In this document: piece by piece, positions 23,001-35,100 of the stretch
Layout: the number at the start of each line of letters is the position of its first letter
Position numbering within the stretch: the stretch's first letter is position 1
From: Hedera helix
Taxonomy: Eukaryota > Streptophyta > Magnoliopsida > Apiales > Araliaceae
DNA length: 64,000 bases
Assembly: GCA_947179155.2 (NCBI GenBank)
Contig: OX359281.1
Span: 43,985,967-44,049,966 of the forward strand
Direction of reading: 5' to 3'
Program-made: the position numbers and the translations under genes
The notes under the pieces: generated by a model
Seen by the model: only the letters and a program-made list of their open reading frames with translations
The model's database searches: none
Told to the model about the DNA's origin: nothing

Positions 23001-26000
23001 TCGACTCGGAGTAGGCCTCAAGCTCTTCAACTCTATTTCTTGAATCTGTCAAGCGGTGCACAACTTCCTTTAGCTTCTCCTCAAGCTCTTGTTGAACTCC
23101 CTTGGCTTCTGTTTCCATTTGTAAGCACCGCTGCTCATAATTATTTCTAGCTATTTTCAGCTCTTGCTTCAGAGTCAAAAGTTCATGAGCTCCCATAGCA
23201 TCTCTATCCAGTTGTAAGCTGAGCTGCTCATAATTCTTCTTAGCTGTTTCCAACTCTTGGTTCAGAGATGCAATTTCCTGTGCTCCCTTAGATTCTGCAT
23301 CTCCCTTAGGTTCTGAATCCATTTGTAAGTGGAGCTGCTCGTAATTTTTCTTAGCTGTTTCCAGCTCTAGCTTCAGATACTCGATTTCATGATGGTTGTT
23401 ATCCTTCTGTTTTAGTAATCTCTCCAAGTCCTGATCCTCGACTTTCTTATTTTCTTCTATGATGCTCTTCTCAGTCTAAAATATTAACGAGAAGGAAAGG
23501 AATACGTAAATCCCAATAATGCAAAATTCTATAGGAACAAGACTACAAGAGTTTAACATATAATACTAGAATTAAAGTTTGATGCATTGAAGTGTATACA
23601 CGAGCGGTGTTAGAATTATGACACGTCATTAAAATAAGTATTTTTGTCAAACACACCTATTTCATTAATGATGTGTTATAATCCTAACACATCTCGTGTA
23701 TACACACTGTCAGTGTATCAAATTTTAACTTATAATACTATCTGATAGTTGCAAACAATCAACTTGAGAAATTAGTTCTCGAGCTTCATGTGCGTATCTG
23801 TACAGAACCTAATTGTTAATATCTGATACAAGAATACAAGTTTGGTATAAACAGAGAAAAAAACATAATATGTTGAAAATGTAATTATTATGTATAATCA
23901 TATCAAAATATAAATAAAAAAACAGAAAATGCTCTCTAATCTGTTGAACCCCCCAACCCCGAAAATGAACCGAGAGGAAGAGAAGAAGAAAGAAACAGAC
24001 GAGGGAAAGAAGGGTTTCTATTATACCTGTATTTGCTGGAGCTTGTTCATTACAATCTGTAAATAAGATTTTATCATTTGGTGAATGGGATTCATACTAG
24101 AGGCACACATAACCGTAAATCTCTGCAAGAAACTTCACATTAAAGTCTTTGATATTACCTGTGTCTCTTCAGTAGTCCCAGTTGCAAGGGCTTCAAGAAC
24201 TTTAATTCTGGACTGGTATTTTTCCTCGCGAGCCTTGTATAGATTGTTTTGCTGCACGTAGAAAAGCAATCAAGTAATGAGGCTGAAGAATTCAATACAA
24301 AATAGCAATAATAAAATCCTTTGACACACTACAGTTCTTAAGTGCTCTGCTTGAGTAGAAATACGCCGCTCAATCTCTTGCACAACTTTCCTCAATAGGC
24401 ACGCCACTCGCTGAGGAATGAAAGAAACTGACGTTAGAATATAACTGAAAAACTTTAGAACCAATATATGAACAAGAAAGTCAGTTATCATGCTTAAGTT
24501 TCCTTACATACATAAGGTATTTCACCGTTCTTTCTTTCTACACTTTCATCTAGAATTCCATTCACAACGCTTAAAAGTGACTGCGTTGGGGCATTCTGCA
24601 AACAACGAATACTGGAATGCATCAAAGAAGCATAAATTCAGACTATCACAAATAGAAATCTAAACAGGGCCAAATGATATGGTCAAATGCCAAAAAAATA
24701 AAAAAAAAGAAGGAACTGCTTAGGGAACATACATCCAAGCTGTTTGATTTCATCATTTCTGAAAGCTTTGAAGGAGGAAGATCTGCATAGCCCCCGTGTT
24801 TCGTTTGAAACACTTCATGGAACTTATGTCCAACATGGTGTAGTAATGCCGCAGATGGCTCTATACAACAGGGAAAAAACACATGTGACATCAAGAATTC
24901 CAAGCAAATCTTAGAAACTGAAAAGAACAAAATAAAACCACTGACTTGGCCATGTTTGGATGTGACGGAACATTATGCAATTTCATTAAACAAAATGAGC
25001 TCAAAACTAATTTAAACCAATGTAGTTGATTAAAGAATTCACAACATGAAGGATTTTTTGTAGTTATTTCCTAACCAATAAAAAATTATTTTCATGATGA
25101 TAACGTGTATAAGCAAAACCTGCACATATGAAGGAGAGATACCTGACATGACAGGACTACGCAAAGCACATTGAAATTTTGAGTTGGATGTGCCTTTCCG
25201 TTTATCTTCTCCCAATATTGTAGAAGCTCTAGAATTTGCTCCATGTGGAGAAGCATCACCACTTCCATATCGATCTACTACAGGCTTCCATCTCACACTA
25301 GAATCATTTCCAGATGAAGTCGCTGAACTGATGTTAGGAGTGCTAGGAAGACCATATCTCCCAACATTTGCTATAAATTTTGCTCGAAGTGCTAGCAGGC
25401 ACTCAATGACAATTTTCATTGATCCCTTGAAGAATTGAAACTCAACAATTAGAGGGAGAAAGAGACGGAGAGCATAAATTAGCAAATCGTAATTTATTTA
25501 TTTTTAAAAAAAAGGATTAGCAGAATGATATTCTGGTAATTATTACATAAACACAAGCTAATTAACTGCATATATTAAGCTGAAAAATCAAGCTAGTTTA
25601 TATTTTCAGTCACATTATATCACATAAAAATTGCAGCATTGGCATATATACTACTAATGTAATGACACGGGTCAAATTCCGAGTCTGAATCAAATCATAG
25701 CATAATAAAGCCCAATGTGTTTTCTTAATAGTATCTTCTTGGGTTATCATAGTCCACCACGGGCTCACCCAAAAGGTCATGACTAAAGGTATTAATGATA
25801 GCAGCTTGAGTTATTATATACACATTCAAATATCCCATATCCCATATTAATCGATGTGGAACTGAGACGTTACAACTAATTTGATATATAGATATCAAAG
25901 ATAATTAATTTAGGAGAACCGCTAGGTCTTGTAAACATTTATTACCTTTTCTAGGTCTTGAATTTGAAATCTAGGCACTCCCATCTCGTCCATAGCTGCA

Positions 26001-26459
26001 AGAAACTTTTTAACATTTTCTAAACCCAACTTCGAAGAATGATCAGAACCGCCGGACTAAAAAACAAAATATCAATAGGAACACAATCATCAAATCCACA
26101 AAAAATCTTCAATTATTAGAATAAAAAATAAAAATCAGTTACAATCATCCAAGTACCTCAGTGACGGATCCGGGTTCCAGTTTATCTAAAATTCGACATA
26201 AAACACTACCATCTATCAAAAATGCTCTCAAATCGTCATCTGAGGCATTCATTGACAAGCTGACATTAGAAAGAGTACTATTTAACCACTCGCTCAAAGC
26301 CACTCGCTGATTATCTGCAGAAAATATAGAAAAAACTCAAGTAAACGGGCAGGTAATTAATTATAGACAAACAAATGGGAAAATCAACATTTCATATTCT
26401 TCATCCTCACCATTGCTAGTTGATGTAGGTTCAAATACGTCTTTAGCTTGTCGATCCAT
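17099..26459 (-). CDS. KIN14: Kinesin-14 with N-terminal CH domain, ~1135 aa
   Basis: Minus-end-directed microtubule motor of the plant KIN-14 class; CH-domain members link microtubules and actin. My 20-exon model is phase-consistent: 26459-26411, 26314-26157, 26056-25946, 25425-25143, 24860-24733, 24595-24512, 24410-24333, 24251-24159, 24056-24027, 23475-22930, 22844-22763, 22678-22583, 22504-22325, 22172-22081, 21994-21796, 21510-21315, 21223-20970, 19719-19556, 18488-18028, 17222-17099. Domains: CH about residues 17-122 (DNQRVALSEWL, LIDGSVLCRIL); coiled coil about 340-550; kinesin-14 neck GNIRVYCRIRPF; motor about 580-930 with P-loop GQTGSGKT (660-667), NERSSRSHS (switch I), DLAGSE (827-832) and YRNSKLTQVLQ; Ser-rich basic tail. 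It is closest in pattern to the ATK4/At1g09170 type (TLGI...GLAVPDAS). Weakest points are the exon 15 donor (21,796) and the last exon: without it the frame stops at 18,024-18,026 after NNAKR. Confidence 0.85.
20431..20827. mobile_element. hAT-type MITE in kinesin intron
   Basis: The ends are inverted: the left reads CAATGTTTAGAAAACCGGAC and the reverse complement of the right reads CAATGTTGAAAAAACCGGAC, both followed by CGG-rich DNA. It is flanked by the 8-bp direct repeat GCTATACC at 20,423-20,430 and 20,828-20,835. An 8-bp duplication is the hAT hallmark. At 397 bp with no ORF it is non-autonomous. It lies in the left target-site copy of the SINE insertion, so it is the younger of the two. 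Confidence 0.8.
20838..20961 (+). mobile_element. tRNA-derived SINE at kinesin 5' splice site
   Basis: The head carries an A-box-like TTGGCTCAGTTGG and, about 45 nt on, a B-box-like AAGTTCAACCC, followed by 26 C and an A-rich tail (AAGAAAAAGAAAAAA). It is flanked by GGCTATACCTA on both sides (20,827-20,837 and 20,962-20,972). The right copy is the native exon/intron junction of the kinesin gene read on the other strand. Confidence 0.65.
20901..20926. repeat. Poly-C tract (26 C)
   Basis: An uninterrupted C run inside the SINE. The length may be an assembly or sequencing estimate. Confidence 0.85.
23569..23730. mobile_element. Mutator-like MITE in kinesin intron
   Basis: 162 bp with long inverted ends: the left reads GAATTAAAGTTTGATGCATT and the reverse complement of the right reads AGTTAAAATTTGATACACTG. 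Both continue through GTATACACGAG and GTGTTAG(A/G)ATTAT. It is flanked by TATAATACTA at 23,559-23,568 and 23,731-23,740. A 9-10 bp duplication fits the Mutator superfamily. Confidence 0.75.
25662..25878. repeat. LTR-like dispersed repeat, copy 1
   Basis: About 215 bp, roughly 75-80% similar by eye to 29,196-29,405 in the same orientation. Shared words are CTCACCCAAAAGGTCATGAC and TAAAGGTATTAATGATAGCA. The minus-strand start, TGTAACGTCTCAGTTCCACA, looks like the beginning of a small LTR (TRIM-like). It lies in kinesin intron 3. Confidence 0.5.
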
Positions 26460-27240
26460 TTGGGGGATTTGGCATTAGAACTCGACTATGCTAGCATGGT
26501 AAAAATAAGATATCCAAACACTACTAATCTCCTTCAACTAGAAAAATATAAATATTTGCAATCCTGAAAAGGGAAATTATATAATGGTATGAAGGTCAGT
26601 TTCACATTGCAGCAAAGTAGATTGAATGCCCAACATGAATGAAAAATCTCTAATGGCATATACAAGACAGTTTGAGTCATGATTACTCCCACTCTAAGCT
26701 GCATTAAGTAATCTTGCTACCATTAATTGTCTAGTGGAATATAATTCAAATTATCTGATAGCAAATAAGTATCAATTTTTGTTATACAAAGGGTACAAAT
26801 TTCAGAAATGGAACGTAATTTTCTCAGCCCATGTGGAAAATTAACAAATGGGTTCAGAAACAAGCTTACCATATACATGACAAACTCAATCTTTAAACAC
26901 ATTAAGTGTGTCCCAAAACTCGTGTCCTAAAAACATAAAAATTAAAACTTAGAAAAAATAAATATAAAATAACAAAGACCCAAAACAAAGATCATACAAA
27001 TTCAACACGAAATGTACGCAATTGATACATTGAGGAAAATGCAGATTGAACAATGAGGTGATAATAAATGTGTAAATATTCAAAAAAGACATGATATATG
27101 ATTGAGGTATAAAATTTAATTCACACCCATGATCTGAAAATATCAGTAATCCATTTCTCTTTCAGAACAAACAAAACAAAAAAAAGAATGACAGTAAACA
27201 AACCTGACGGATGAGCCAGAGGAAGAATCAAAGAAAAGTG
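26460..27240 (-). other. Kinesin 5'UTR and promoter region
   Basis: No other gene seen. CCGTCAG|GTTTGTTTAC (minus strand, junction at 27,203) is a good 5'UTR-intron donor; the matching acceptor just upstream of ATG 26,459 is unclear. Confidence 0.4.
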
Positions 27241-28224
27241 AATATTCCCACTTCTCTATTTATTTATTTTTTAGTTTTTATTTGGTTGAGCTTCCTTGTA
27301 CCGTTGGTGTTCTAAAAGAGGTCAATAACCTGTCCGCTTTCCGTGAAGGTAGGAGCACAACTCTCCCCCTTCCTCCCCTCTCTTCTCTCCATCATTTCAT
27401 TTTATATTCATTTTCTTTCCCGGGAAAATTTTGCTTTGATGCTATTTCTAAGTTTTGGAAAAAAATGGATTTTTTTTAAATAAAGAAAAGAAAAGAAAGT
27501 TTAAATTGTTTCTAATTTTATAAAGCCAAATGAAAAAAAAATAAATTTTATATTTTCATTATTATAATATCTTTATATTAAGAATCTATGCTCATAAGTA
27601 ATGACATATTAAAAATTATAAAATTTTTGACTATTTAACTAAATTATCCGTTTTAATCTATTCCATTTTATAATCTTCAAATTTACTATTTCGAATTCCA
27701 AACTCATCTAGAATAGAATGTAAATGACAAAAACCATTTGTATACGTACATTTTGACATTGTAGTTTGACTGACCTTTTAAATGTTGAAAGGGAACATAT
27801 ATACTCTGGTAATGTTTCAGCTGAATGCAAAAGGGTTTGATTACATAAACTAAATTCCTTCCACTATTTCGATTTGATATTAAAATACCAGAATCATTTA
27901 CAAATGTAGATAAATTGTAACGGATACTTTTTCCTTTTTCAGAACATAAATGAAAAGGAATATTATAGGCGAAGACCCTCTGTCAAATTAAAATTTTAAG
28001 ACATTTAACATTATCAATTCACTTGTCGATATGCTAAATCGTTGCTTTAAAGAGATGGTTTAAAATATTATGTACAATATTGTTGTTTTGTTTATTGTGG
28101 GATTGCTTTTATGCCGCCTAGTTTATTGTAATTCATTATTTTTTTAGTTATTAGTAAAATGGCACCTTACGAAAGATGGATAGATTAGATGATACATTCC
28201 AAGACTTCGTAGAACGTTTAAAAT
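27241..28224. other. AT-rich intergenic DNA
   Basis: A CT-rich block near 27,355-27,410, then A/T-rich DNA. I see no gene or recognised element. Confidence 0.5.
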
Positions 28225-28962
28225 TAAAAAAAAATAAAAAAGTTTATGAAGTTATATTTATACATGTTTAGTGGATGTTCAAAATTCTGAACTAATAATA
28301 TATACAAGTATTAGAATTGACTTACTCGTTCAATTGATTTATTGAATTTCAAATTATAAGAAAATTACATTTTTAAGTGTTCGAGCTGCTTTCTTAAGGT
28401 GTAAACTTGAGAAATAATGTCATTTTATAGTATGACCATGATGATAATCAAAAGATTTAAAATTATTTTGTGAAACAATTAAAATTTCAAAAGAAGTAGA
28501 TCAATAAAATTATCAAATGAGAAAAAAAAAATTATTAGGAAAAAATAATAATCATTCTACAGCCGAGAGTTGAACCCGAATTTTCATATCCTTTAAAAAT
28601 TGTCAAAGTGATACTGCAGAACTTCTGATGTAAATTGTACTGTTTACTAATATAAACCAAAGCTAACAAAATCGATGGAAAACGATCCATGTAAGAGAAT
28701 ATAAAACCCAAAACCGACCAAAAGAAAATACCGAATTACTCAAAATTGGAATGTTTAGAGAAAAAGTTATTTAGTATTTCTGAGATATTGTCACGTGGTA
28801 CCCTGATTAACATATTATTTTAACATGTGATTGTCATAAAATATTACATGATAATAATCCAAGAGTACTGAACTATTTTTGGTTTTAGAGAGAGAAAAAA
28901 AGAAATAGTTTTCGATGAAAGAGCTCCGGATTTTGATCCGGAACGTATAAGGACCCGGTGAT
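28225..28962 (+). pseudogene. Decayed duplicate of NDUFB10 promoter and first codons
   Basis: This block aligns colinearly with about 30,183-30,743. Both share TGATGATAATCAAAAGAT, a tRNA-like block (AGTTGAACCCG), AAACTGTACTGTTTA-like DNA, the AAAACCCRAAACCGA stretch and finally GTTTTCGATGAA...CCGGATTTYGAYCCGGA...CGTATAAGGACCCGGTG. The last part corresponds to NDUFB10 codons for VFDE.APDFDPE....KDPV but is frameshifted and ends at the join (28,962). The copy lacks the rest of the gene, so it cannot make the protein. Confidence 0.8.
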
Positions 28963-29195
28963 TAAATTTAGTTTTGTTTGATTTTAAACTATACATACAT
29001 ACACACGTGATATTAGGATTTGGAGTAAGTGGTCACTGTACGTACGACCTTTACCAATTAATTGTAAGGGCAAGTGGCACTTTCCTGATGAAAAATAATA
29101 ATAACTCAATCTGTTTATTTAGCAACAAAAAAAAAAAAAAAACTCAATATGTTTCACAATTTTAATACTCCTTTCGAAATCCAAGAATTCCCTAA

Positions 29196-29405
29196 TCAAT
29201 ACCCGGGTCAAATCCCGAGTCCGAATCAAATCACAGCAGAATAAGACCTATTAAACTGTCTCAATAATATCTTCTTGGGTCATCTTAGCCAACTACAGGC
29301 TCACCCAAAAGGTCATGACTAAAGGTATTAATGATAGCAACTTGGGTACTTATAAACACATCCAAATATTTCACATTAACTGATGTGGGACTGGGATGTT
29401 ACACC
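29196..29405. repeat. LTR-like dispersed repeat, copy 2
   Basis: Same family and orientation as 25,662-25,878. The minus-strand start is TGTAACATCCCAGTCCCACA and the other end carries TCAAATCCCGAGTCCGAATC. It looks like a solo LTR or TRIM remnant; no internal region is seen. Confidence 0.5.
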
Positions 29406-30180
29406 TAGTCCCCCATCATCTTTTGGCCTGCAAATCTTTTCTGCACTTCTGGATCATGACAAACATCCAACAATTCTTTCCATGTCATCCATCAATCAAA
29501 CCTGCTGCAAGCTGCTGGAAGTTTAAAGTGATGACTTAAGAACTAGAACATCCCGGGACAACACTTTCGCTTTCCAAGATTGAAGCTTCCTTCGTATTTT
29601 CATTTTTATAAAATTAAACATACTATTTTTGCTTTTATATATTTAGCATAAACGGAACTTCCATGTAATGTTGATTTTCTTTTTTTTTGGCGCATTCGCC
29701 ACGTTAAAAAAGAAATCCTAGAAGAGACTCACTTGAACGTTTGCACTGACATGTATGTAATCCCGACTTTTGAAAGTTGATAACCTACCCATCCCAAGTT
29801 AAGGCATAAGAGTGATTCTAGAGAGACCGATTTTAGAGATCGAAAGTTCTAATCGGTCTAATTTTTTTTATTTTTTTTTAACTCTTAAAATATTTATTCT
29901 GACCGATCCCTTAGACTTTTTGAAGGCATAATTATTAAAGATCTAATTAATATTAGCACAAGCTCTGGACAAGTCACATTTAAAGTAGACATTGCAATCG
30001 TCGCAAAAAACAAGTGCAAAAACAAGCAAAAAACAAGTGCCAAATTGACTATGCCTTTCTATCCCAATCTTCATGCCAAAAATTCTCTCTTGATTTTCCG
30101 TCAACTTACAGATTACGAGATAACGCTTTTGTGTACAAGATAAAAAATAGCGAATCATTCTATCTTAACTCGCAATTCGA
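29406..30180. other. Intergenic DNA
   Basis: 29,410-29,580 is slightly GC-richer and may be a captured coding fragment (the minus strand gives short peptides only). The rest is AT-rich. Confidence 0.4.
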
Positions 30181-30422
30181 TATAAAAAAGGGTTTATAAA
30201 GTTATATTTATACTTGTATACTATGTGGATTGGATGGATATTCAAAATTTTACGCGAGTGTCAAAATTAACTTTAAAAATAATGTCATTTTATATTATGA
30301 TGATAATCAAAAGATCAAATCTTTTTATGAAACAATAAAAATTTCCAAGTTAAACTCACTAAAAGAAGTAATAGCTCATGCGGTGCAATATAATTATCGA
30401 ATGAGAGAAAAAATATATCAAT

Positions 30423-30487
30423 TCCGCAGCCGGGAGTTGAACCCGGATTTTTCAAATTCTAGAAAATTGCCAAGGTGCTACTGCGGA
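30423..30487 (-). other. tRNA-like fold upstream of NDUFB10
   Basis: On the minus strand, TCCGCAG and CTGCGGA at the two ends form a perfect 7-bp acceptor-like stem. CCGGG TTCAACT CCCGG forms a perfect 5-bp T-arm with a 7-nt loop, and TAGCACCTTGG resembles an A box. At 65 nt it is shorter than a normal tRNA (about 73) and has no convincing anticodon arm, so it is more likely a tRNA relic or tRNA-derived repeat than a working tRNA. The 3' half resembles plant tRNA-Gly. Confidence 0.5.
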
Positions 30488-30662
30488 GCTTGTGATTTAA
30501 ACTGTACTGTTTATTAATATAAACCTTTAAAGAACAAAAAACCCGAAACCGAACCGTTGAAGGGAGAACTGCGAGGAGCCAACCCTGGAATACCGAACCA
30601 CTCAAAAGCTCAACAATCTGAGAAATTCTCAACAGTGAGCAGATTTTTAGAGAGGGAAAGAG

Positions 30663-31064
30663 ATGGGGAGGAAGAAGGGAGTCGTTTTCGATGAAGGGGC
30701 ACCCGATTTCGACCCGGAGAATCCGTATAAGGACCCGGTGGCGATGCTTGAGATGAGGGAGCACATAGTGAGAGAGAAATGGATCGACATAGAGACGGCC
30801 AAGATTCTCCGGGAGAAGCTCCGGTGGTGCTACCGGATCGAAGGTGTCAATCACCTCCAGAAGTGCCGCCATTTAGTCCAGCAGTACCTTGATTCCACTC
30901 GCGGTATTGGATGGGGCAAAGATGGGCGCCACCCGGATCTCCATGGTAAGCCCCTAATTCCGTTTCTCAATTTTCTTTCTCTATTTCCTCAGTATATGTC
31001 TATATCTTACTTCAGTTGGGTCTTCTTTATATTTACAGGTCCTAAGGTTGCGGTGGAGGAATGA
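30663..31064 (+). CDS. NDUFB10: Complex I subunit NDUFB10 (PDSW), 102 aa
   Basis: Accessory subunit of the mitochondrial NADH:ubiquinone oxidoreductase membrane arm (plant 'beta subcomplex subunit 10-B'). Exons are 30,663-30,945 and 31,039-31,064 with a 93-bp GT-AG intron. The product MGRKKGVVFDEGAPDFDPEN...KDPVAMLEMREHIVREKWID...LRWCYRIEGVNHLQKCRHLV...GIGWGKDGRHPDLHGPKVAVEE matches the plant family closely over its full normal length, including a Cys pair 11 residues apart (WC...KC). There is no cleavable presequence, as is usual for this subunit. The intron is a multiple of three with no stop, so retention would give a 133-aa product. A broken duplicate of the promoter and start lies 1.8 kb upstream. 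Confidence 0.93.
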   Translation: MGRKKGVVFDEGAPDFDPENPYKDPVAMLEMREHIVREKWIDIETAKILREKLRWCYRIEGVNHLQKCRHLVQQYLDSTRGIGWGKDGRHPDLHGKPLIPFLNFLSLFPQYMSISYFSWVFFIFTGPKVAVEE

Positions 31065-32106
31065 TTAGAGGTAATTTTTGTTATTTATTTGTCTAGAGTT
31101 AGTTAATTGATTGGCATCATTTTTTTTAAATTGATGTTAATTGGAATGTTTCTATTTAACAAAAGGGTCCTAATTCGAAAGTTTTGTTTTTAAACTAAAG
31201 ATTTAACTTTGATATATAATCAACTGCCGAAGATTATAAGTTACTGAAAAATTATTGATTTGGTATATTTATTTTGGGATGCCTGAAAGAAGGAAATGTG
31301 GACTCTTAATTTGTGGTGGAGGGGGTTTAATATTTGTTGTAATAATGAATGCAATGGCTGGGATGTTTTCAGAGAATTTTGGTTTAGGAATTGCTTGACG
31401 TGATGCTAATGATTTGGTTGCACAAATAAGAGTGGAGAAAGAAGAAGCAAGACGGAAAAAAAGAAAAGAATAACACCTTGTCCCTGCACAGGTTTGGCAA
31501 ATTCGGGCAAACATAGTTTTAGATTCTCATAAATCAATTACTGAGAGATTACTCAAACACTTAGGTTATTTAACCTGTCCTATCACTACTAAGACCTCGG
31601 GTCCATGTTAGTTTGACTATTTTACTAGTAGTGTAACCCCAAATATGAGTGCATGGTGGCCCTTGAGAGGGGCCACCAAATAAATTCTCTCATGTTTAAG
31701 CTACTAAAAAGTCAATTTCATAAGTGAAAAGATCACCAGCAAAAACAATGACAGAGAGAACAAAAGAAGTTTTTGGAGATCTTAGAATGTTCGAGGGTAA
31801 CAACTTCTATGACTAGATTTGATGCTCAGATCACTTGGTATAGGTATGGTGAGAGGGCAATTGGGTCACGAAATACTGGTACTTGAGAACTTGTCTCTTG
31901 TTGGTAAATGGTCATAGTTCCCTTTGGAACTTGACTCTCTCTAGCGTATGAAGATGAAGAATAAGTTTGGCTTTTAATGGAATAGTTATGGTGCTAATAT
32001 ACTTTTGTTACTAATTCCTAACGGGGAGTTTATGTCTAATTGATATGGTTTGTTTTGGTAATCTTTCTGTTATAGAGTAGGGGATGAGAAATTTGTTCAT
32101 TTGGGG
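31065..32106. other. NDUFB10 3'UTR and intergenic DNA
   Basis: I see no further gene. The first 200-300 bp probably hold the 3'UTR. Confidence 0.45.
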
Positions 32107-35100
32107 TGTTGGGGTATCCCAAAGTCAATCTTAGTTTTAATGATGACAAATATAATTATAATTCTTGATCCTGAATGTCAGACAAGGACAAAGTTATTCG
32201 AAGAAGAATTCAATCAATTTAGTTAGGATAAAGGTTTAAGTCCTTTTATTCTTTTTAGAGTAAAAGGTGTTACCCAAATAAATAGTATCCTCTCCATAGG
32301 TTGCATGTGCATAATTTTTATTCATCTGTTTTAAACTTAGCTATTGACAAATGGAAAGTTTTAGAATATGCTTTAATTCAAATCTTGTGGCTAAGAAAGG
32401 AACAACAAAGGACTCTTGGTCACTTGATAAGTCCGCCCATAGGACAAATGTGCTTTTATCCTCCTAACAATGCTTGAGATAGTAACCAAAGGTTACTTGA
32501 TAAAGCCTTGGGACATTTAAGCCATTATCCTTGGGACAATTGGGCTATTATCCTCCTAACATTTTTCAAGTAGGCTACCAAACGTTTCTTACCTAGTCCT
32601 TTGAGCAATAACAAGTTGGCAATCTTTTCACTTGTGCTTAAAATGAATATATATGACTAGAAATCAACCAACAATGCAAGCAAACATTGTTTCCACACTA
32701 GGGTTTCGGCCCATGCTCTAAAATAAGTCAAAAATCCTCCTTTTGGATTTAATCCATCTCCACCATTTTCTATAAATAGCAACTAAATCTCATATGTAAT
32801 ACAACCAATTCACAAGTTAAAACTCTCTTCATCTTACTCCTTACTTATCTTTTATATTTTATTTCTAAAGATCAATACTTGGGTCTTATTTCTATTTGAT
32901 ATACTTGTGACATATTGTTATAACTGCTATATAATATATCTTATTTTTGTATTGAATCTTTTTTGGGTAATTAAGGTTGATGAGCATACACAGTTTACAT
33001 TTTGAATACAAAGCTAACTATAATCACTGACTATCTCATTAAGTGCTTAGATTCGGTGACTAAAGATTAAAATTCTTTTACCAATTCGCTTAAGGATATC
33101 AGTTCAATTACCATAAGCATTCACACTGATTATATGCGTAAGTGCTTAGATTTGGCGACCAAAGATTAAATTCTTTTACCATTCTGTCTTTAGCTTTGAC
33201 ATCAGTTTTCTAGTGATAAATTTCTTCTCTAAAATGGAAAATCAAATGATCTACTCAACTAAATTTCCTTATTATAAATTCATATAGTTTAAAGTATTTG
33301 ATGTGCATATCCTTGCACATACTTTAAATAGATTATAATAAGTTAAAAGCATAAATCGATATATCAGCAAACATATTAACTTAAAGTTGAGTATTCTTGA
33401 TTGATAATTAATTGATTATATTTAAAAATCAAGAAATATGTATGTGCTTATTTTCTTATTAAATTGCTCGAGCATTGAACTTAAATTTATAACTTTGCAC
33501 ACTTGACTATTTAATTGTCACTCAAGTATCTGATATTAATATCTAGAGCAAAGCTATAGACACTTCAAAAGTTCAAAAGCCAGTACAAAAATCCTGAAAC
33601 TACAGCCCTATATGTCGTTTTAATTAATCAAATATTAGGCTCCTCCTCCTTCCCCCATTAAGTTAACCTCTTCTCTCTCTTTCTCTCTCTTCCTCTCACT
33701 TTTCCCCAACAAACTAGAGTCACTGGAATTGATATGCGGTGGTTAGAGGTTGCTTTTTCCCATCAACGCAACCATTATCTTCTCTTCATTCTCTTACCAC
33801 CGATGTCACCTTAGAAGCAAAATCAATTGAAAATAAGCCTTCAATTGGCATTTGACAAATCCTTTTCATTGATTCTTCCTACCATAAAAAATAAAAAATT
33901 TAAAGGTAAACATCCAAACAAAATAGAGCTAAATAACCATTCGGGTTATTAACCAAACTTTTTAATTTCATTTAACCAAAAAAGAGAAAAAGAAATCAAT
34001 TATACCTTATTTTGGACCTTGGATTATGAGAAATAATCTTGTAGTAGCAATAACATTGGATTTTATACCCAATAAGAACTTGTATCTATTTTTCTTGTAG
34101 ATCTGGAAAGGAGTGAAATTTTGTAAACCTCAGATGTGTGAGATAGGTAATATGGATATGGTTTGGAAAGAAATGGGTTGGTTCATGAATGTAGATCTGG
34201 AAAGCACAAAATAATTGTTAATGTCTTGGTCTATTTGAAATCTAAAGCGAGAAAAAGAACTTTAGCAGAGCAACTTGAAGTGGCGGCTCCAGTGATGAAA
34301 AAGGAATAGGAGGTGGTGGTGGATGGGGGTGGTGCTGGCGGTGGTACTTGGTGTGCAGAGGAGAGAGAAAGAGGAATTGAGAGAATACTTATTAATTGTA
34401 AAGTTGAATATTTTACTTTCAAGATAAGAGTGAAAGATTGGGAAGGATTTTACCAAACAACATTAGTTTTTGTCGTTTCTGGAGATAAATAGTAGTTTTT
34501 GAAGCGCTTACATTTTTATCCTAATATCTATATCTTCGATACTTGATCTTAAGTGACATAATTTGGAATATACATTCATCTATCATTTTATCTAAGCATC
34601 TCTAACACAATAGTTTTTGATCTACACCTACAAGGTTAATTTTACATATCAAAGATTCCACATCACAAGTACCTTTCTTAATCTATATATCGTATTGATA
34701 CTTGTGTTTATGAACTTGATCTTGAGCTTTATTCACATACGAGTTAGAGCTTTAATCTCCATTTTTACAAGTAATTGTGCTTAACTCATACTCTCACTAC
34801 TTGTTAATACCTCGAGTGTTATTATGCTTAAATCTTATTTGCTTATTTTAAGAAGCATTTTACATAAATAAAATATTTTTCTTAAAATGGTATTTGAGTT
34901 CGTATCTTATTGTGTTTGTGAGTAAAAGATTGATTCTTAGTCCAAGACCAGAGTCTTAGAGAGGTCAACGGAAAGTTGGGTCTTGTGAGGAAAGGGAAAG
35001 ACCTTGAGTTCCAAGGCCGAATCAGCAAGAGTACAAAGCTCAAGATGCAGGTGCAACTTACTTTGAGGAAGGAGTGGAAAGCTACTGTACAATACAAGAA

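Noticed and set aside
30423..30487. Calling the tRNA-like fold a functional tRNA gene
   Set aside because: At 65 nt it is too short, and it has no clear anticodon arm or anticodon.
30459..30872. 137-codon minus-strand open frame over NDUFB10
   Set aside because: It lies opposite the first exon of a well-supported gene and has no recognisable domain.
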